Shown: piece by piece, positions 1 through 26,213 of the stretch
How the letters are laid out: each line of letters opens with the position of its first letter
Position numbering within the stretch: position 1 is the first letter of the stretch
Origin: Saccopteryx bilineata
Taxonomy: Eukaryota > Chordata > Mammalia > Chiroptera > Emballonuridae
Direction: 5' to 3'
Length of the DNA stretch: 64,000 nucleotides
Assembly (NCBI RefSeq): GCF_036850765.1
Contig: NC_089490.1
Span: 389,684,558-389,748,557 of the forward strand
Position numbers and translations under genes: made by a program
The notes under the pieces: generated by a model
What the model was told of the DNA's origin: nothing
What the model saw: the letters and a program-made list of their open reading frames with translations, nothing else
Databases searched by the model: none

Positions 1-329
1 GTGATAAAAATAGAGAGGCACACATGTACCAAATAAACATGTGTTTACGTGTCGAAACTTGTGATAGAAACGAACAGAACTTTCCGGTAGACCTTATACT
101 TAGAAGCCACATGTTCAGTAATTGGTTCTTTCATTCTGCTGGGAATCAACCACAATCTAACATTTCCCTTATTAAATACCAAGTTTGCTTGTTCACCTCT
201 GTATTTCTGGCCTAGAACTTGTTTGCTATAATTTATTTTCAGTTATGTTCCTGCTATATTTTGTTTAATTTGTTCCTTTTATAATCTAAAATATGATTTG
301 AAATACATTCACCATTCAAAAAAAATTTT

Positions 330-704
330 TTTATTTTTTTTTTGTATTTTTCTGAAGCTGGAAATGAGGAGAGACAGTCAGACAGACTTCCGCATGCGCC
401 CGACCAGGATCCACCCGGCACGCCCACCAGGGGGCGATGCTCTGCCCCTCTGGGGCGTCGCTCTGCAGCGACCAGAGCCACTCTAGCGCCTGGGGCAGAG
501 GCAAAAGAGCCATCCCCAACGCCCGGGCCATCTTTGCTCCAATGGAGCCTTGGCTGCGGGAGGGGAAGAGAGAGACAGAGAGGAAGGAGGGGGGAGGGTG
601 GAGAAGCAAATGGGCGCTTCTCCTATGTGCCCTGGCCGGGAATCGAACCCGGGTCCCCCGCATGCCAGGCTGACGCTCTACCGCTGAGCCAACTGGCCAG
701 GGCC
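330..704 (-). mobile_element. SINE-A
   Basis: Complete copy with the older CCCCCCTCC type of middle. TSD is a CAAAAAAATTTTTTA-like run on both sides. Confidence 0.88.
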
Positions 705-711
705 TCAAAAA

Positions 712-1436
712 AATTTTTTAAGTAGAAAAGGATATACAGTAAGTTTCCCAGCCCTGCTCCCATCTATCCACCATCCCTCCCCATAGGCAACCACAGTTAG
801 CACTTTCTTGTATGTCTTTTCAAGAATATTGTAGGCCCTGGCCGGTTGGCTAAGTGGATAGAGCGTAAGCCAGAGTATGGACGTCCTGGGTTCACTTCTC
901 AGTTAGGACACACAGAAGTGACTATCTGCTTCTCTCCCCTTCCCTTTCTGCCTTTTCTCCCTCTTTCCCTCCCACAGCCAGTGGCTTGGTTGGTCCAAAA
1001 GTCAGGCTCGGGTGCTATAAAATAGTGTGGTTGACTTGAGCATCAGCCCTAGATGGGGGCTGCCGGGTGGATCCCAGTCGGGGTGAACGCCGTAGTCTGT
1101 CTCACTATCTCTCCTCCTCTCACTTAAAAAAAAAAGAATATTGTGTGTGTGTGTACACATATACAAGCAAATGCAAACATGTGGTTTTCCACCTTCTGTT
1201 TAACTTGAATGGCATCATGTTATACATGCTTCTTTCTGCACTTTGCTTTCTTTACTTTATCGTATATCTTTCCATGTAGTGTATAGAATTTACTCATTCT
1301 TTTTAACTAACTGCCTAGTATACCATTGTCCAAAGGTATTGTTATTTTTTAACCAGTCTTCTGATGAGTGACTTTCAAGTTCTTTTCAGTCTTTTGCTGT
1401 ACAACTATCATGCAGTTTGTAATTTTGCACGTGTGC
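712..1436 (-). mobile_element. Old L1 3' fragment, split by a SINE-E
   Basis: The two parts (712-833 and 1,135-1,436) have the style of an L1M 3' region on the minus strand (for example GCATCATGTTATACATGCTT). Assignment is from general resemblance. Confidence 0.45.
834..1133 (+). mobile_element. SINE-E
   Basis: Diverged SINE-A relative with tRNA-like head GGTTGGCTAAGTGGATAGAG. TSD AAGAATATTGT. Confidence 0.82.
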
Positions 1437-1757
1437 AAGTATATATAAGATGCACCCTTTTTTGAAAATTTTGGGGTCTAAAAACTGGGTATGTCTTATA
1501 CAGTGGTTGTGGCATTTCAAATACCATAGATGGAACTGAGGATGGGGCAATATATGAAGACAGTGATTCGTCATCAGACACAGATGAGGACAAGCTAATA
1601 GATGGGAGGTTTGACAGTGATGAGGAGTTTTATGAATTTTATGATGAATAAAACTTGAGTTCAATAACTTTATGTAATACAATTTTTTCAGATTTTGAGC
1701 ACCAAAAATTAAGGTGCATCTTATACACGGAAGTGTATTATACATAGGGAAATACAG
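1437..1757 (+). mobile_element. pogo-family MITE (internal deletion derivative)
   Basis: It has the same terminal sequence as the element at 31.7-33.7 kb (TTTGGGGTCTAAAAACTGGG at the left, GGGAAATACAG then TA at the right) and retains only the acidic C-terminal coding tail (FDSDEEFYEFYDE and stop). Nearly all of the transposase frame is deleted. The left terminus is decayed, so its edge is approximate. Confidence 0.8.
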
Positions 1758-1861
1758 TAAATGGAACAACTAAGTAAAACAATGAGTTAATACTTCTCTC
1801 TTTTCTCTCTCTCCCTTCCTCTATTTTTCAAATCAATGGGGAAAAAAAGCAAGATATTTAA

Positions 1862-2222
1862 AAAGTGGTGGTGCAGTGGATAGAGTGTTGAACTGGGATG
1901 CAGAAGACCTAGGTTCAAAATTCTAAGGTCACTGGCTTGAGCATGGACTCATCTGGCTTGAGCGCAGGCTCTCCAGTTTGAGAGTGGGGTTGCTGGCTTG
2001 AGTGTGGGATTATAGACCCCATGGTTGCTGGTCTGAACCTAAGGTCACTGGCTTCAGCAAGGGCTCACTCACTCTGCTGTAGCCACTGCCCCCCATCAAG
2101 GCACATATGAGAAAGCAATCAATGAACAACTAAGGTGCCGCAATGAAGAATTGATGTTTCTCATCCCTTCATGTCTGTCTGTCCCTATCTATCCCTCTCT
2201 TTGTCTCTGTCACAAACACTCA
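1862..2222 (+). mobile_element. SINE-B, 5' truncated
   Basis: It starts inside the head (GTGGTGGTGCAGTGGATAGA). Diverged, with a possible short TSD GATATT. Confidence 0.8.
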
Positions 2223-2323
2223 CACAGATATTAATAAATAAGTTAAGAAATCAAGACTTTAAAGTGGCTCTACTAGATAAGAAGATCACAACTGGAAGAA
2301 GCCTATAAGTCATACAGAGAATA

Positions 2324-3663
2324 ATGGGTAGGCAGAGAAGCATAAGTCATATGCTCCAACAAGATAAGTCCTCAGAAAAAGCCCTGGACAAATCAGAAGT
2401 AATCAAATTACCAGATGCAGAGTATAAAATAATGATTCTTAGGATGCTTAAGGATCTCAAAGCTACAATGGATGGACTTAATGAACACCTCAATAAAGAT
2501 ATTGTAAGCATCAAAAAGAACACGGAAATCATAAAGAAGAACCAGACAGAAATGACAAACACAATATCAGAAATAAAGACCATACTAGAAGGAATTAAAA
2601 GCAGGCTGGATGAAGCAGAGGATTGAATCAGCGACTTAGAGGACAAGATAAGTGAAAACACGGAAGCAGAAAAGCAAAAAGAAAAGAGATCAAGGCCCTG
2701 GCCGGTTGGCTCAGCGGTAGAGTGTCGGCCTAGCGTGCGGAGGACCCGGGTTCGATTCCCGGCCAGGGCACACAGGAGAAGCGCCCATTTGCTTCTCCAC
2801 CCCTCCGCCGCGCTTTCCTCTCTGTCTCTCTCTTCCCCTCCCGCAGCCAAGGCTCCATTGGAGCAGAGATGGCCCGGGTGCTGGGCATGGCTCTGTGGCC
2901 TCTGCCTCAGGCGCTAGAGTGGCTCTGGTCGCAATATGGCGACGCCCAGGATGGGCAGAGCATCGCCCCCTGGGGGGCAGAGCACCGCCCCTGGTGGGCG
3001 TGCCGGGTGGATCCTGGTCAGGCGCATGTGGGAGTCTGTCTGACTGTCTCTCCCTGTTTCCAGCTTCAGAAAAATGAAAAGAAAGAAAAAAAAAAAAAAA
3101 AAAAAAAAAAGAAAAGAGATCAAAAAGTCCGAGGAAACCCTAAGAGAGCTCTGTGACAACATGAATAGAAATAATATCCACATAATAGGGGTTCCTGAAG
3201 GAGAAGAGAAAGAACAAGGACTAGAGAAGCTCTTTGAAGAAATTATAGATGAAAATTTCCCTAAATTGATGCAGGAAAGAGTCACACAAGTTCAAGAAGC
3301 AGAGAGAACCCCATTAAAAAAAAAAACCCAAAGAGACCCACACCAAGACATATCATAATCAAAATACCAAAGCTGAGAGATAAAGAAAGAATATTAAAAG
3401 CTGTAAGAGAAAAACAGTCAATTACCTACAAAGGAACACCCATATGGATGACATCTGATCTCTCAAAAGAAACACTTGAGGCCAGAAGGGATTGGCAAGA
3501 AATATTCAAAGTAATGCAGAACAAGAATCTACAACCAAGACTTCTTTATCCAGCAAGACTATCGTTTAAAATTGAAGGAGAAATAAAAAGCTTCCCAGAC
3601 AAAAAAACAACAACTCAAGGAATTCATCACAACCAAACCAATGCTGCAAGAAATGTTAAGGGG
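2324..3663 (+). pseudogene. L1 ORF1p remnant
   Basis: The first segment has the coiled-coil region (for example IKKNQTEMTNTISEIKTI) and ends at an in-frame TGA (2,624-2,626). After the SINE-A, an RRM-like segment (NNIHIIGVPEGEEKEQGL) and the C-terminal domain (ARRDWQEIFKVMQNKNL) follow in shifted frames; one shift falls at an A-run near 3,315. ORF1p is the RNA chaperone of L1 retrotransposition; this copy cannot make it. Confidence 0.88.
2694..3106 (+). mobile_element. SINE-A (young subfamily) in L1 ORF1
   Basis: It has GGCCCTGGCC head, intact A and B boxes and an uninterrupted poly-A. TSD AAAGAAAAGAGATCAA is L1 ORF1 sequence. It carries the GGGGGGCAGAGCACCGCC variant. Confidence 0.95.
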
Positions 3664-3695
3664 CCTGCTGTAGACAGAACAAAGCGGGGGTGGGG

Positions 3696-3739
3696 GGATT
3701 ATATATATATAATATTAAAATATATATATATATATATTT
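3696..3739. repeat. TA-rich simple repeat between L1 ORF1 and ORF2
   Basis: Two runs of (TA)n in the L1 inter-ORF spacer, probably grown after insertion. Confidence 0.8.
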
Positions 3740-3774
3740 AAAGAGGAATATAGATTTAAAGAAAAAAATAGCAA

Positions 3775-6700
3775 TGAACAACTACATATCAATAATAACC
3801 TTAAATGTAAATGGATTAACTGATCCAATCAAAAGACATAGGGTAGCTGCGTGGATAAGAAAACAGGACCCATACATATGCTGTGTACAGGAGACCCACC
3901 TCGAGACAAAAGATACACATAGACTGAAAGTAAAAGGATGGAAAAAGTATTTCATGCAAATGGAAATTTAAAAAAACCCGGGGAAAGCAATACTTCTATC
4001 TGAAAAAATAGACTAAAACAAAGACTATAGTAAGAGATAAAGAAGGTCACTACATAATGATAAAGGGACCAATCCAACAGGAAGAGATAACCATTATAAA
4101 TATCTATGCACCTAATATAGGAGCACCTAAATATATAAAGCTGATTTTGATGGACATAAAGGGAGAGATCAACAGCAATACTATAATAGTAGGGGATTTC
4201 AATACCCCACTAACACCAATGGATAGATCCTCAAGAAAGAAAATTAACAAAGAAACAGCAGAAGTAAAGGACACACTAGATCAACTGGATTTAATAGATA
4301 TCTTTAGAATCTTTCACCCTAAAGCAGCAGAATATACATTCTTTTCAAGTGTGCATGGTACATTCTCTAGGACAGACCACATATTAGGGCATAAAACAAG
4401 TCTCAACAAATTTAAGAAGACTGAAACCATATCAAGCATCTTCTCTGACCACAATGGCATGAAACTAGAAATCAACTACAATAGAAAAACTGAAAAACAC
4501 TCAAACACTTGGAAACTAAATAGCATGTTATTAAACAACGAATGGGTCAATGATGAGATCAAGGAAGAAAAAAAAAAGTTTCTTGAAACAAATGAAAAAT
4601 GAGCATACAACTCAAAATCTGTGGGACACAGCAAAAGCAGTCCTGACAGGGAAGTTCATAGCATTACAGGCATACCTTAAGCTAGAAAAAGCTCAAATAA
4701 ACAACTTAATTGATCTGCAACTAAAAGAACTAGAAAAAGAACAGCAAGTAAAGCCTAAAGGAAGCAGAAGAAAGGAAATAACAAAGATCAGAGCGCAAAT
4801 AAATGACATAGAGACTAAAAAAAAATACAGATGATCAATGAAACCAAAGCTGGTTCTTTGAAAAAGTAAACAAGATCGATGAACCCTTAGCCAGACTCAC
4901 CAAGAAAAAAAGAAAAAGGACTGAAATAAATAAAATTAGAAATAAGAGTGGAGAAATAACAACTGATACAACATAAATACAAAGGATTGTAAGGAAATAC
5001 TATGAAGAACTGTATGCCAAAAAATTAGACAACCTAGGTGAAATGGACAAATTCCTTGAAAAATATAATCTTTCAAAAATCAATCTGGAAGAATCAAAAA
5101 ACCTAAAAAGACCGATTACAACAAATGAGATTGAAACAGTTATCAAAAAACTCCCAACAAATAAAAGCCCTGGGCCAGATGGCTTCACAAGCAAATTCTA
5201 CCAAACATTCAAAGAAGAACTAACTCCTATCCTTCTCAAGCTATTTCAAAAAATTCAAGAGGAGGGAAAACTTCCAAGCTCCTTTTATGAGGCGAGCATA
5301 ATTCTGATTCCAAAGCCAGGCAAAGACAACACAAGAAAAGAAAATGATAGGCCAATATCCCTGATGAATTTAGATGCTAAAATTCTCAACAAAATATTAG
5401 CAAACCAGATCCAGCAATACATGAAAAAAATCATACAGCATGATCAAGTGGGATTTATTTTGGGGAGGCAAGGCTGGTACAATATTCGCAAATCAATCAA
5501 TGTGATTCATCACGTAAACAAAAGGACAAAAACCACAGGATAATATCAATAGATGCAGAAAAAGCATTCGATAAAATCCAGCACCCATTTATGATCAAAA
5601 CTCTCAGCAAAGTGGGAATACAGGGAACATACCTCAACATGATAAAGGCCCTCTATGGTAGGCCCACAGCCAACATCATACTCAATGGGCAAAAATTAAA
5701 AGCAATCCCCTTATGATCAGGAACAAGGCAGGGGTGTCCCCTTTCATCACTCTTATTCAATATAATTCTGGAAGTCCTAGCCACAGCAATCAGACAAGAA
5801 GAAATAAAAGGCATCCATATTGGAAAGAAGTAAAATTATCATTATTTGCTGATGATATAATACTGTACATAGAAAACCCTAAAGTCACAGTCAAAAAACT
5901 ACTGGACCTAGCCCTGGCCAGTTGGCTCAGTGGTAGAGTGTCGGCCTGGCGTGCAGAAGTCCCAGGTTCGATTCCCGGCCAGGGCACACAGAAGCATCCA
6001 TCTGCTTCTCCACCCTTCCCCCTCTCCTTCCTCTCTGTCTCTCTCTTCCCCTCCCGCAGCCAGGGCTCCATTGGAGCAAAGGTGGCCCGGACGCTGGGGA
6101 TGGCTCCATGGTCTCTGCCTCAGGCGCTAGAGTGGCTCTGGTCGCAGCAGAGCAACGCCCCCGATGGGCAGAGCATCGCCCCCTGGTGGGCGTGCCGGGT
6201 GGATCCCTGTCAGGCACATGCGGGAGTCTGTCTGACTGCCTCCCCATTTCCAGCTTCAGAAAAATACAAAAACAAAAAACAAAAAAACAAAACTACTGGA
6301 CCTGATAAAGGAATTCAGCAAGGTGTGTCAGGATATAAAATTAATATTCAGAAATCAGAACCATTTTTATATACCAACAATGATCTGTCTGAAAGAGAAA
6401 TTAAGAAAACAATCCCCTTCACTATTGCAAAAAATAAAATACCTAGGAGTAAATTTAACCAAGTAGATTAAAAACTTGTACTCAGAAAATTATAAAACAT
6501 TGATAAAAGAAATCAAGGAAGATACAAACAAGTGGAAGCATATACTGTGTCCATGGCTAGGAAGAATAAACATCATTAAAATTTCCATATTACCCAAAGC
6601 AATTTATACATTCAATGCAATTCCTATTAAAATACCAAGGACATACCTCAAAGATATAGAACAAATATTCCAAAAATTCATATGGAACCAAAAAGAACAC

Positions 6701-7940
6701 AAATAGCCTCAGCAATCTTAAAAAAGAAGAATAAAGTGGGTGGTATCTCACTTCCGAATATCAAGTTATACTACAAGGTCATTTTACTCAAAACAGCCTG
6801 GTACTGGCATAAGAACAGGCATATAGATCAATGGAACAGAACAGAGAACCCAGAAATAAACCTGCACCTTTATGAAAAATTGATATTTGACAAGGGTGGT
6901 AAAGACAGTCTCTTTAACAAATGGTGTTGGGAAAATTGGACAGCTACTTGCAAAAAAATAAAACTAAACCACCAACTTACACCATTCACAAAAATAAACT
7001 CAAAATGGGATAAAAGACTTAAATGTAAGTAAGTTATGACCATAAGCATCCTAGAGGAAAACATAGGCGATAAGCTCTCCAACATCACTCGCAGCAATAT
7101 ATTTGCTGATTTATCTCCACGGGCAAGGGAAATAAAGGATAGGATAAATAAATGGGACTATATCAAACTAAAAAGCTTTTGCACAGCTAAAGACAGTATG
7201 AACAAATAAAAAGGCAAACCCCACAATGGGAGAACATATTCGACAATACGTCTGATAAGGGGTTAATAACCAAAATTTATAAAGAACTTGTAAAACTCAA
7301 CACCAGGAAGATAAACAGCCAATCAAAAAATGGGCAAAAGAAATGAATAGACATAGACAATTCTCCAGAGAAGACATACAGATGGCCAATAGGCAAATGA
7401 CAAAATGCTCAACATCACTAATCATTAGAGAAATGCAAATTAAAACCACAATGAGATATCACCTCATATCAGTCAGAATGGCGCTCATCAACAAAACAAC
7501 ACAGAATCAGTGCTGGCAAGGATGTGGAGAAAAGGGAACCCTCCTGCACTGCTGGTGGGAATGCAGACTGGTGCAGCCACTGTGGAAAACAGTATGGAGA
7601 TTCCTCAAAAAATTAAAAATCGAACTGCCTTTGACCCAGCCATCCCACTTTTGGGAATATATCCCAAGAACACCACATCAACAAGTCAAAAGGAGAAACG
7701 CACCCCCATGTATATGGCAGCATTTTTCACAATAGCGAAGATCTGGAAACAGCCCAAGTGTCCATCAGTGGACGAGTGGATTAAAAAGCAGTGGTACATA
7801 TACACAATGGAATACTATGGGGCCATGAAAAAGAAGGAAATATTATTTTTTGCAACAACATGGATGGACCTGGAAACTATTATGTTAAGTGAAATAAGCC
7901 AGGCAGAGAATGAAAAATATCATATGACCTCACTCATCTG
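3775..7940 (+). pseudogene. L1 ORF2p remnant (endonuclease and reverse transcriptase)
   Basis: Motifs appear in order over several frames. Endonuclease: TLNVNGL, QETHL, VGDFNTP, TDHILG and SDHNGMKLEI. Reverse transcriptase: [28 protein letters not shown] and the catalytic FADDIILY near 5,840-5,865. C-terminal Cys-rich segment: [18 protein letters not shown] at about 7,510-7,565. A SINE-A splits the frame just after FADD. Several frameshifts and stops show it is inactive. Confidence 0.92.
5911..6287 (+). mobile_element. SINE-A in L1 ORF2
   Basis: TSD AAAACTACTGGACCT is ORF2 sequence just after the FADD motif. The tail is an A-rich CAAAAAA mix. Confidence 0.95.
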
Positions 7941-8458
7941 AGAAATCTGATGAACAATATGAACTGAGGAGCGGAATAGAGACAGAGGCGGGATCAAAGG
8001 ATCCAGAAGGAAAGTGGAAGAGGGAAAGAGGATGATAGGGTGATAGGATGGGATGAGAGAAAATCCTGAAGGGAAGGGCGTTACAGGAGAGGGTGGGGGG
8101 GGCAATGTACTGGGGAACACAGGGGAGGGGAGGATGAATTTGGGGGGACACTAGAATCTATGTAAACACAATAAATTAATTAAAAAAAGATGAAGGTGGG
8201 GAGTAAAAGAAGAGTTTTGGAGAGAATAGGTAAGCCATTACACTTACTGGAAGAGTATAGCCTCTGGTGGAATATAGCTTGCTGAATCATGGAAATATCT
8301 GAGAACTTTTCTCAGTAGTTTGTGCTGGAGAAATTTGGAAAAATAACTCAATTTGTACTTCTCTTAAAGCAAAGCCTAAATGTAAAATACTTATGTCCAT
8401 GTAGGTTGTTTAAGATATGATTCTAAGAAGTGAAAGTGAAGGAGCAAGAAGAATGAGA

Positions 8459-8640
8459 GCCTGACCAAGTGGTGGTGCAGTGGATAGAGCGTCGGACTGG
8501 GATGCGGAGGACCCAGGTTTGAGACCCCGAGGTCGCCAGCTTGAGCAAGGGGTTACTCAGTCTGCTGCAGCCCCACAGTCAAGGCACATATGAGAAAGTC
8601 TATCCCTCTCTCTGACTCTGTCTCTGTAAAAAAAAAAAAA
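8459..8640 (+). mobile_element. SINE-B, internally deleted
   Basis: 182 bp copy lacking most of the middle. TSD AGAAGAATGAGA. Confidence 0.9.
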
Positions 8641-9352
8641 AGAAGAATGAGAAATGAAGGGGAAAAACAATAAGAGTATGTCACTGAAATCTTTATTGTA
8701 GGCTTTTATTTCTTCACGGTTTCAGAGAAATGTATAGGATGCCTCTGAAAGACAGAAATATGGAGTACTCTGGCCACTAATTCCTACTTCCCATCAATTA
8801 ATGGTCAGTCTTAAAGATGTTAAGTCTTCTCTGTTCATGGACTGCACTTGTGTTTGGGTTAATGAGCCCCATATCATAAAAAAAAATCTGTGAGAGTAAG
8901 CAAAAAGACTCAAAGTGGATGCCTGGAATGGGACAATGACAAACAGCTTCAGGTGATGGCTATGGAGATGTGATGTGGATCCCAAAGATAAGCTGGATGA
9001 GTCAAGTTATCAAGATAGGATACAGTATGGAAAAAATGACCAAGCATCAGGATATTATATGAATCAGTTCAGTAAAAGCAAGAATCCAGAACTAAATGTA
9101 AAATAAATAAATAAGTTAATAAGCAAATCAACTCAACTAAGTACTTTAGGCCAAGTGCCTTTCTACATAAAGTTATAATGAATGTAGTAATAACTGAAAT
9201 CATTGGAATGTTGTGAGGACTTATGCTCAAGATTAATAAAACTTAGTGAGAAATCTACTTTACCCAAAATATCATAATCTATGTCAAAAGAACTGTTTTA
9301 AAAGAATAGAGCAAACTAGCATGACATTCTTGATAATATTGATTTGTACTTA

Positions 9353-23026
<13,674 letters not shown>

Positions 23027-23264
23027 TTAGAATTAAAAGTAATTCCTGGTCAAATAAAAATTGATACTTATTAAATCTAGCATCAAGCAGTCTCTTAAGA
23101 CAAAATGACTTTTTTGAAATTTTTATTTTATCATTATGCACCAATAAGATTAAAAAGCCCAGTCTTTGTTTATATACCCATTTAATTCCATTAATAGGAC
23201 ATTTTAAAAGTAAAAGCAAAAAAGTTAATTGAAAACTCTTAAGTAAATATAGAAAGGGTACTAT

Positions 23265-23582
23265 TTGACTGGACCAGTGGTGGCACAGAGGACAGAGTGA
23301 CAACCTGGAATGCTGAGGTCCCAGGTTCAAAACCCCGAGGTCCCTGGCTTGAGCATGGGCTCACTAGCTTGAGCTCAAGGTTGCTGGCTTGAATGTGGGA
23401 TTTTAGACATAATCCCATGGTCAGTGGTTTGAGCCAAAAGTTCACTGCCTCAGCTGGAGCCTGCCCGAGGCCAAGGCAAGTATGAGAAGCAATCAATGCA
23501 CTCAAGTGTTGCAACTATGAGATGATGTTTCTCATCCCTCTCTCCTTCCTGTCTCTCTTTCTCAAACAAAACAAAAAAACAC
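23265..23582 (+). mobile_element. SINE-B
   Basis: Head TGACTGGACCAGTGGTGGCA; ends in an A-rich tail AACAAAACAAAAAA. Older copy. Confidence 0.85.
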
Positions 23583-23707
23583 AATATATACATATTTTTT
23601 AAATGATGCTTATATATTTTCCCAAATGGGAACCTCTTAAGGTATATGACAAAACTAGAATAAAACCAAAGAGTTTAGCTACTTGGCCTTTTAAAAGGGC
23701 AAAAGAG

Positions 23708-23950
23708 ACCCTAGCCAGGTGGCTAAGTGGATACAGCGTCATCCTGAAGCACTGAGGTTGAGGGTTTGAGCCCTAGTCAGGGCACATAGGAGAAGCAATC
23801 AATGAGTACACAACTAAATGGAACAACTAATTGGAATAACTAAGTGAAACAATGAGTTGATGCTTCTCTTTCTCTCTCCCTCCCTTCCCTCTCCCCTTTC
23901 CTTTCTCTCCCTCTTTCTCAAGTCAATGGGAAAAAAATAATAATTTTTTT
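23708..23950 (+). mobile_element. SINE-D-like, diverged
   Basis: tRNA-like head CCTAGCCAGGTGGCTAAGTG and a body with AATGGAACAACTAA, related to bat tRNA SINEs. Confidence 0.65.
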
Positions 23951-24174
23951 TTAAAAGACCAAGAGAAGAATTCCAAAGAACTTCATTCTTTCAACTGTTA
24001 ACCTAAAGTTCCTTATAGAAAATAATCAACATGGAAAAATCCCAATGCTACTAGTAAAAAATTAAATCCATGAATGAACTGTTATAAACTTTATATATAA
24101 CCAACTTTTTAGTTAGTAAGGTTTATAATCAGCATTCTTTTAATAACTTTATGCTATTCATAGATAACATTTCT

Positions 24175-24921
24175 TTCTGATTATAAAAGTTAATATATGC
24201 TACCTGCAGAAAACATGTAAAGTACAGAAAATATATAAGGAAAGAAAGTTGTTTTGTTTTATTTTGGGTTTTTTTTTAAGTGAGAAGCAGGAAGGCAGGG
24301 AGACAGACTCCCATGTGCTCCGATGGGGGTCCACCAGGCAAGCCCCCTACAGGATGATGCTCTGGCCATCTGGGGCTGCTGCTCCATTCCTTGGCAATGG
24401 AGCTATTTCAGCACCTAAGGCAAGACCAAGGAGCCATCCTCAGCACCGGGGGTCAAATATTCAAGCCATGGTTGCAGGAGGGGAGGAGGGAGAAGGGAAA
24501 AGAGAGAGAGAGAGAGAGAGAAGCAGGAGGGGAAGAGTGTGGAGAAGGATATGGTCACTCCTCCTGTGTGCCCTGACCAGGCATCGAATCTGGGACTTCT
24601 ACATGCCAGGCCAATGCTCTACTGCTGAGCCAGCTGTCCAGGGCCCAGAAGGAAAGTATTAAAACACAATTTTACCACCTTGATGAACACTAAAGTATGT
24701 GTCCACTTGAGTCCTTCCAAATTTTTTTCAAAGCACATACAGTACATAAATTACATGATTAAAAATTAATCCTCTTGTAATCTTTTCCTTATATGGTCAC
24801 AAACATTCTCCCATATTTGAGAACATGATATTTAAAGATTGCATAGCACTGCATTTTTATCATCAATCCTACTGTTAGAATTTAAATTGTTTCCAATTTT
24901 TCAGTATTATAAATAACATCG
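24175..24921 (-). mobile_element. Old L1M 3' fragment, split by a SINE-E
   Basis: L1M-like sequence lies on both sides of the SINE at 24,262-24,643 (left: ACATGTAAAGTACAGAAAAT; right: AACATTCTCCCATATTTGAG). Confidence 0.5.
24262..24643 (-). mobile_element. SINE-E
   Basis: Old reverse copy with the head complement CTGAGCCAGCTGTCCAGGGC. Imperfect AGGAAAG TSD. Confidence 0.8.
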
Positions 24922-24922
24922 T

Positions 24923-25262
24923 TTGACCAGTGGTGGCACAGTGGATAGAATATCAACCTGGGACACTGAGGTCTAAGGTTTGAAACCCTTAGATCACTGG
25001 CTTGAGCTGAGGCTCACCTGGCTTGAGCACAAGCTCATCAGCTTGAGCCCAGAGTCACCAGCTTGACCATGTTGATGATCCCATGGTCACTGGCTTGAGA
25101 AAGGGGTCATTGGCTCGGCTGGAGTCCCCCACCTACCACCATCAAGGCATGTATGAGAAGCATTCAATGAACAACTAAAGTGACACAACTATGAGTTGAT
25201 GCTTCTCCTCTTTTTTCCTGTCTCTCTTGCAAATCAATCAATCAATCAATCAATCAATCAGT
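24923..25262 (+). mobile_element. SINE-B with (TCAA)n tail
   Basis: Older form. Its tail has expanded to seven TCAA/ATCA units at 25,231-25,260 instead of poly-A. Confidence 0.85.
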
Positions 25263-25354
25263 AACATAGAAGGGATTCTGTTTATCTCTCCTCTCTACTC
25301 CCAGTACTGGTCTGACATAAAAGAGATCTCCAATAAATATTTGTTTAATATATA

Positions 25355-25560
25355 TACCTTGATAGTGTCTGCTATGAATCAGGCACTGTTCAAAATACTG
25401 GTTAAACAGGTTAATTCACTTTGTACTAACAACTACATGAAAGAAAGGTATTTTTCCACTTTACACACTAGGCCCACAAAAATTAAGTAACTTTCCCAAA
25501 ACAACACAACTGGTAGGCAGTGAGATCACACTAAGACTCAAAGGCTATGCCTCGTCCTTT
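25355..25560 (+). mobile_element. MIR relic
   Basis: ATGAATCAGGCACTGTTCAA and CACAACTGGTAGGCAGTGAG follow the MIR pattern. Confidence 0.6.
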
Positions 25561-25769
25561 ACAACCTGCTTTGTCCCATGAAAGTGTAGGATATATTCCA
25601 GGGAAAGTTAAATATTCAAAGATTGAATTGTAAAAGTTTATTAGACTAAAGTGGAACTTTAAGAACTCTCTAAAATTCCCAGGACCCTGTAAAACAACAG
25701 CAGCACATTTTAGAATAGGAGTCAAACCTTAGTAGAGAACAGAAACTCAAATACAGTAATGGCAGGAGA

Positions 25770-26170
25770 TAAAATAGTATGACAGTTTGGAATACAGTAT
25801 AGTATTATTTAAGTTGAAGATGCACATACCCTACTATTCAGCAATTCCATTCCTAGATATATATCCTAGATGTTGATGCCAACCACACCAGAAGACCTAT
25901 ACAAGGATATCTGTAGCACTGTTGTTCGTGAAAGTTGAAAACATTTCATAAGTTCATCAAAAAGAATAGTGATGTATATTCCCCTAGTGTAATATTATAT
26001 AGCAACAAAATTGAATGAATTATGTAGTGCTTCTCAAAATCTATAGTGAAGGATCAGTCATTTTTAATTTTTCAAACAAATGTACACTGATGTTTGCCAA
26101 ATATAATAGAAATTATTAGATTTCTATATTTTTAAAGTCCCCCAAATAAATACAAAGTAGTCCAGTCATT
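25770..26170 (+). mobile_element. Old L1 3' fragment
   Basis: Recognisable late-ORF2 wording such as CAGCAATTCCATTCCTAGAT. No open frame. Confidence 0.6.
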
Positions 26171-26213
26171 ATGTAAAACAATTTTAGTGGTTCCTTTAAA
26201 ATTTAAAAAGTTA

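Larger units (their letters stand above)
2280..8189 (+). mobile_element. Nearly full-length, dead LINE-1
   Basis: ORF1 and ORF2 remnants, a G-rich 3' UTR (7,942-8,165) and a 3' end AATAAATTAATTAAAAAAA are present in order. Two SINE-A copies interrupt it (2,694 and 5,911), leaving about 5.1 kb of L1. The long 5' UTR of an active L1 is missing; the 5' edge near 2,280 is approximate. The same 3' UTR recurs on the minus strand at 19,150-19,300, so the family was mobile in this lineage. Confidence 0.93.
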
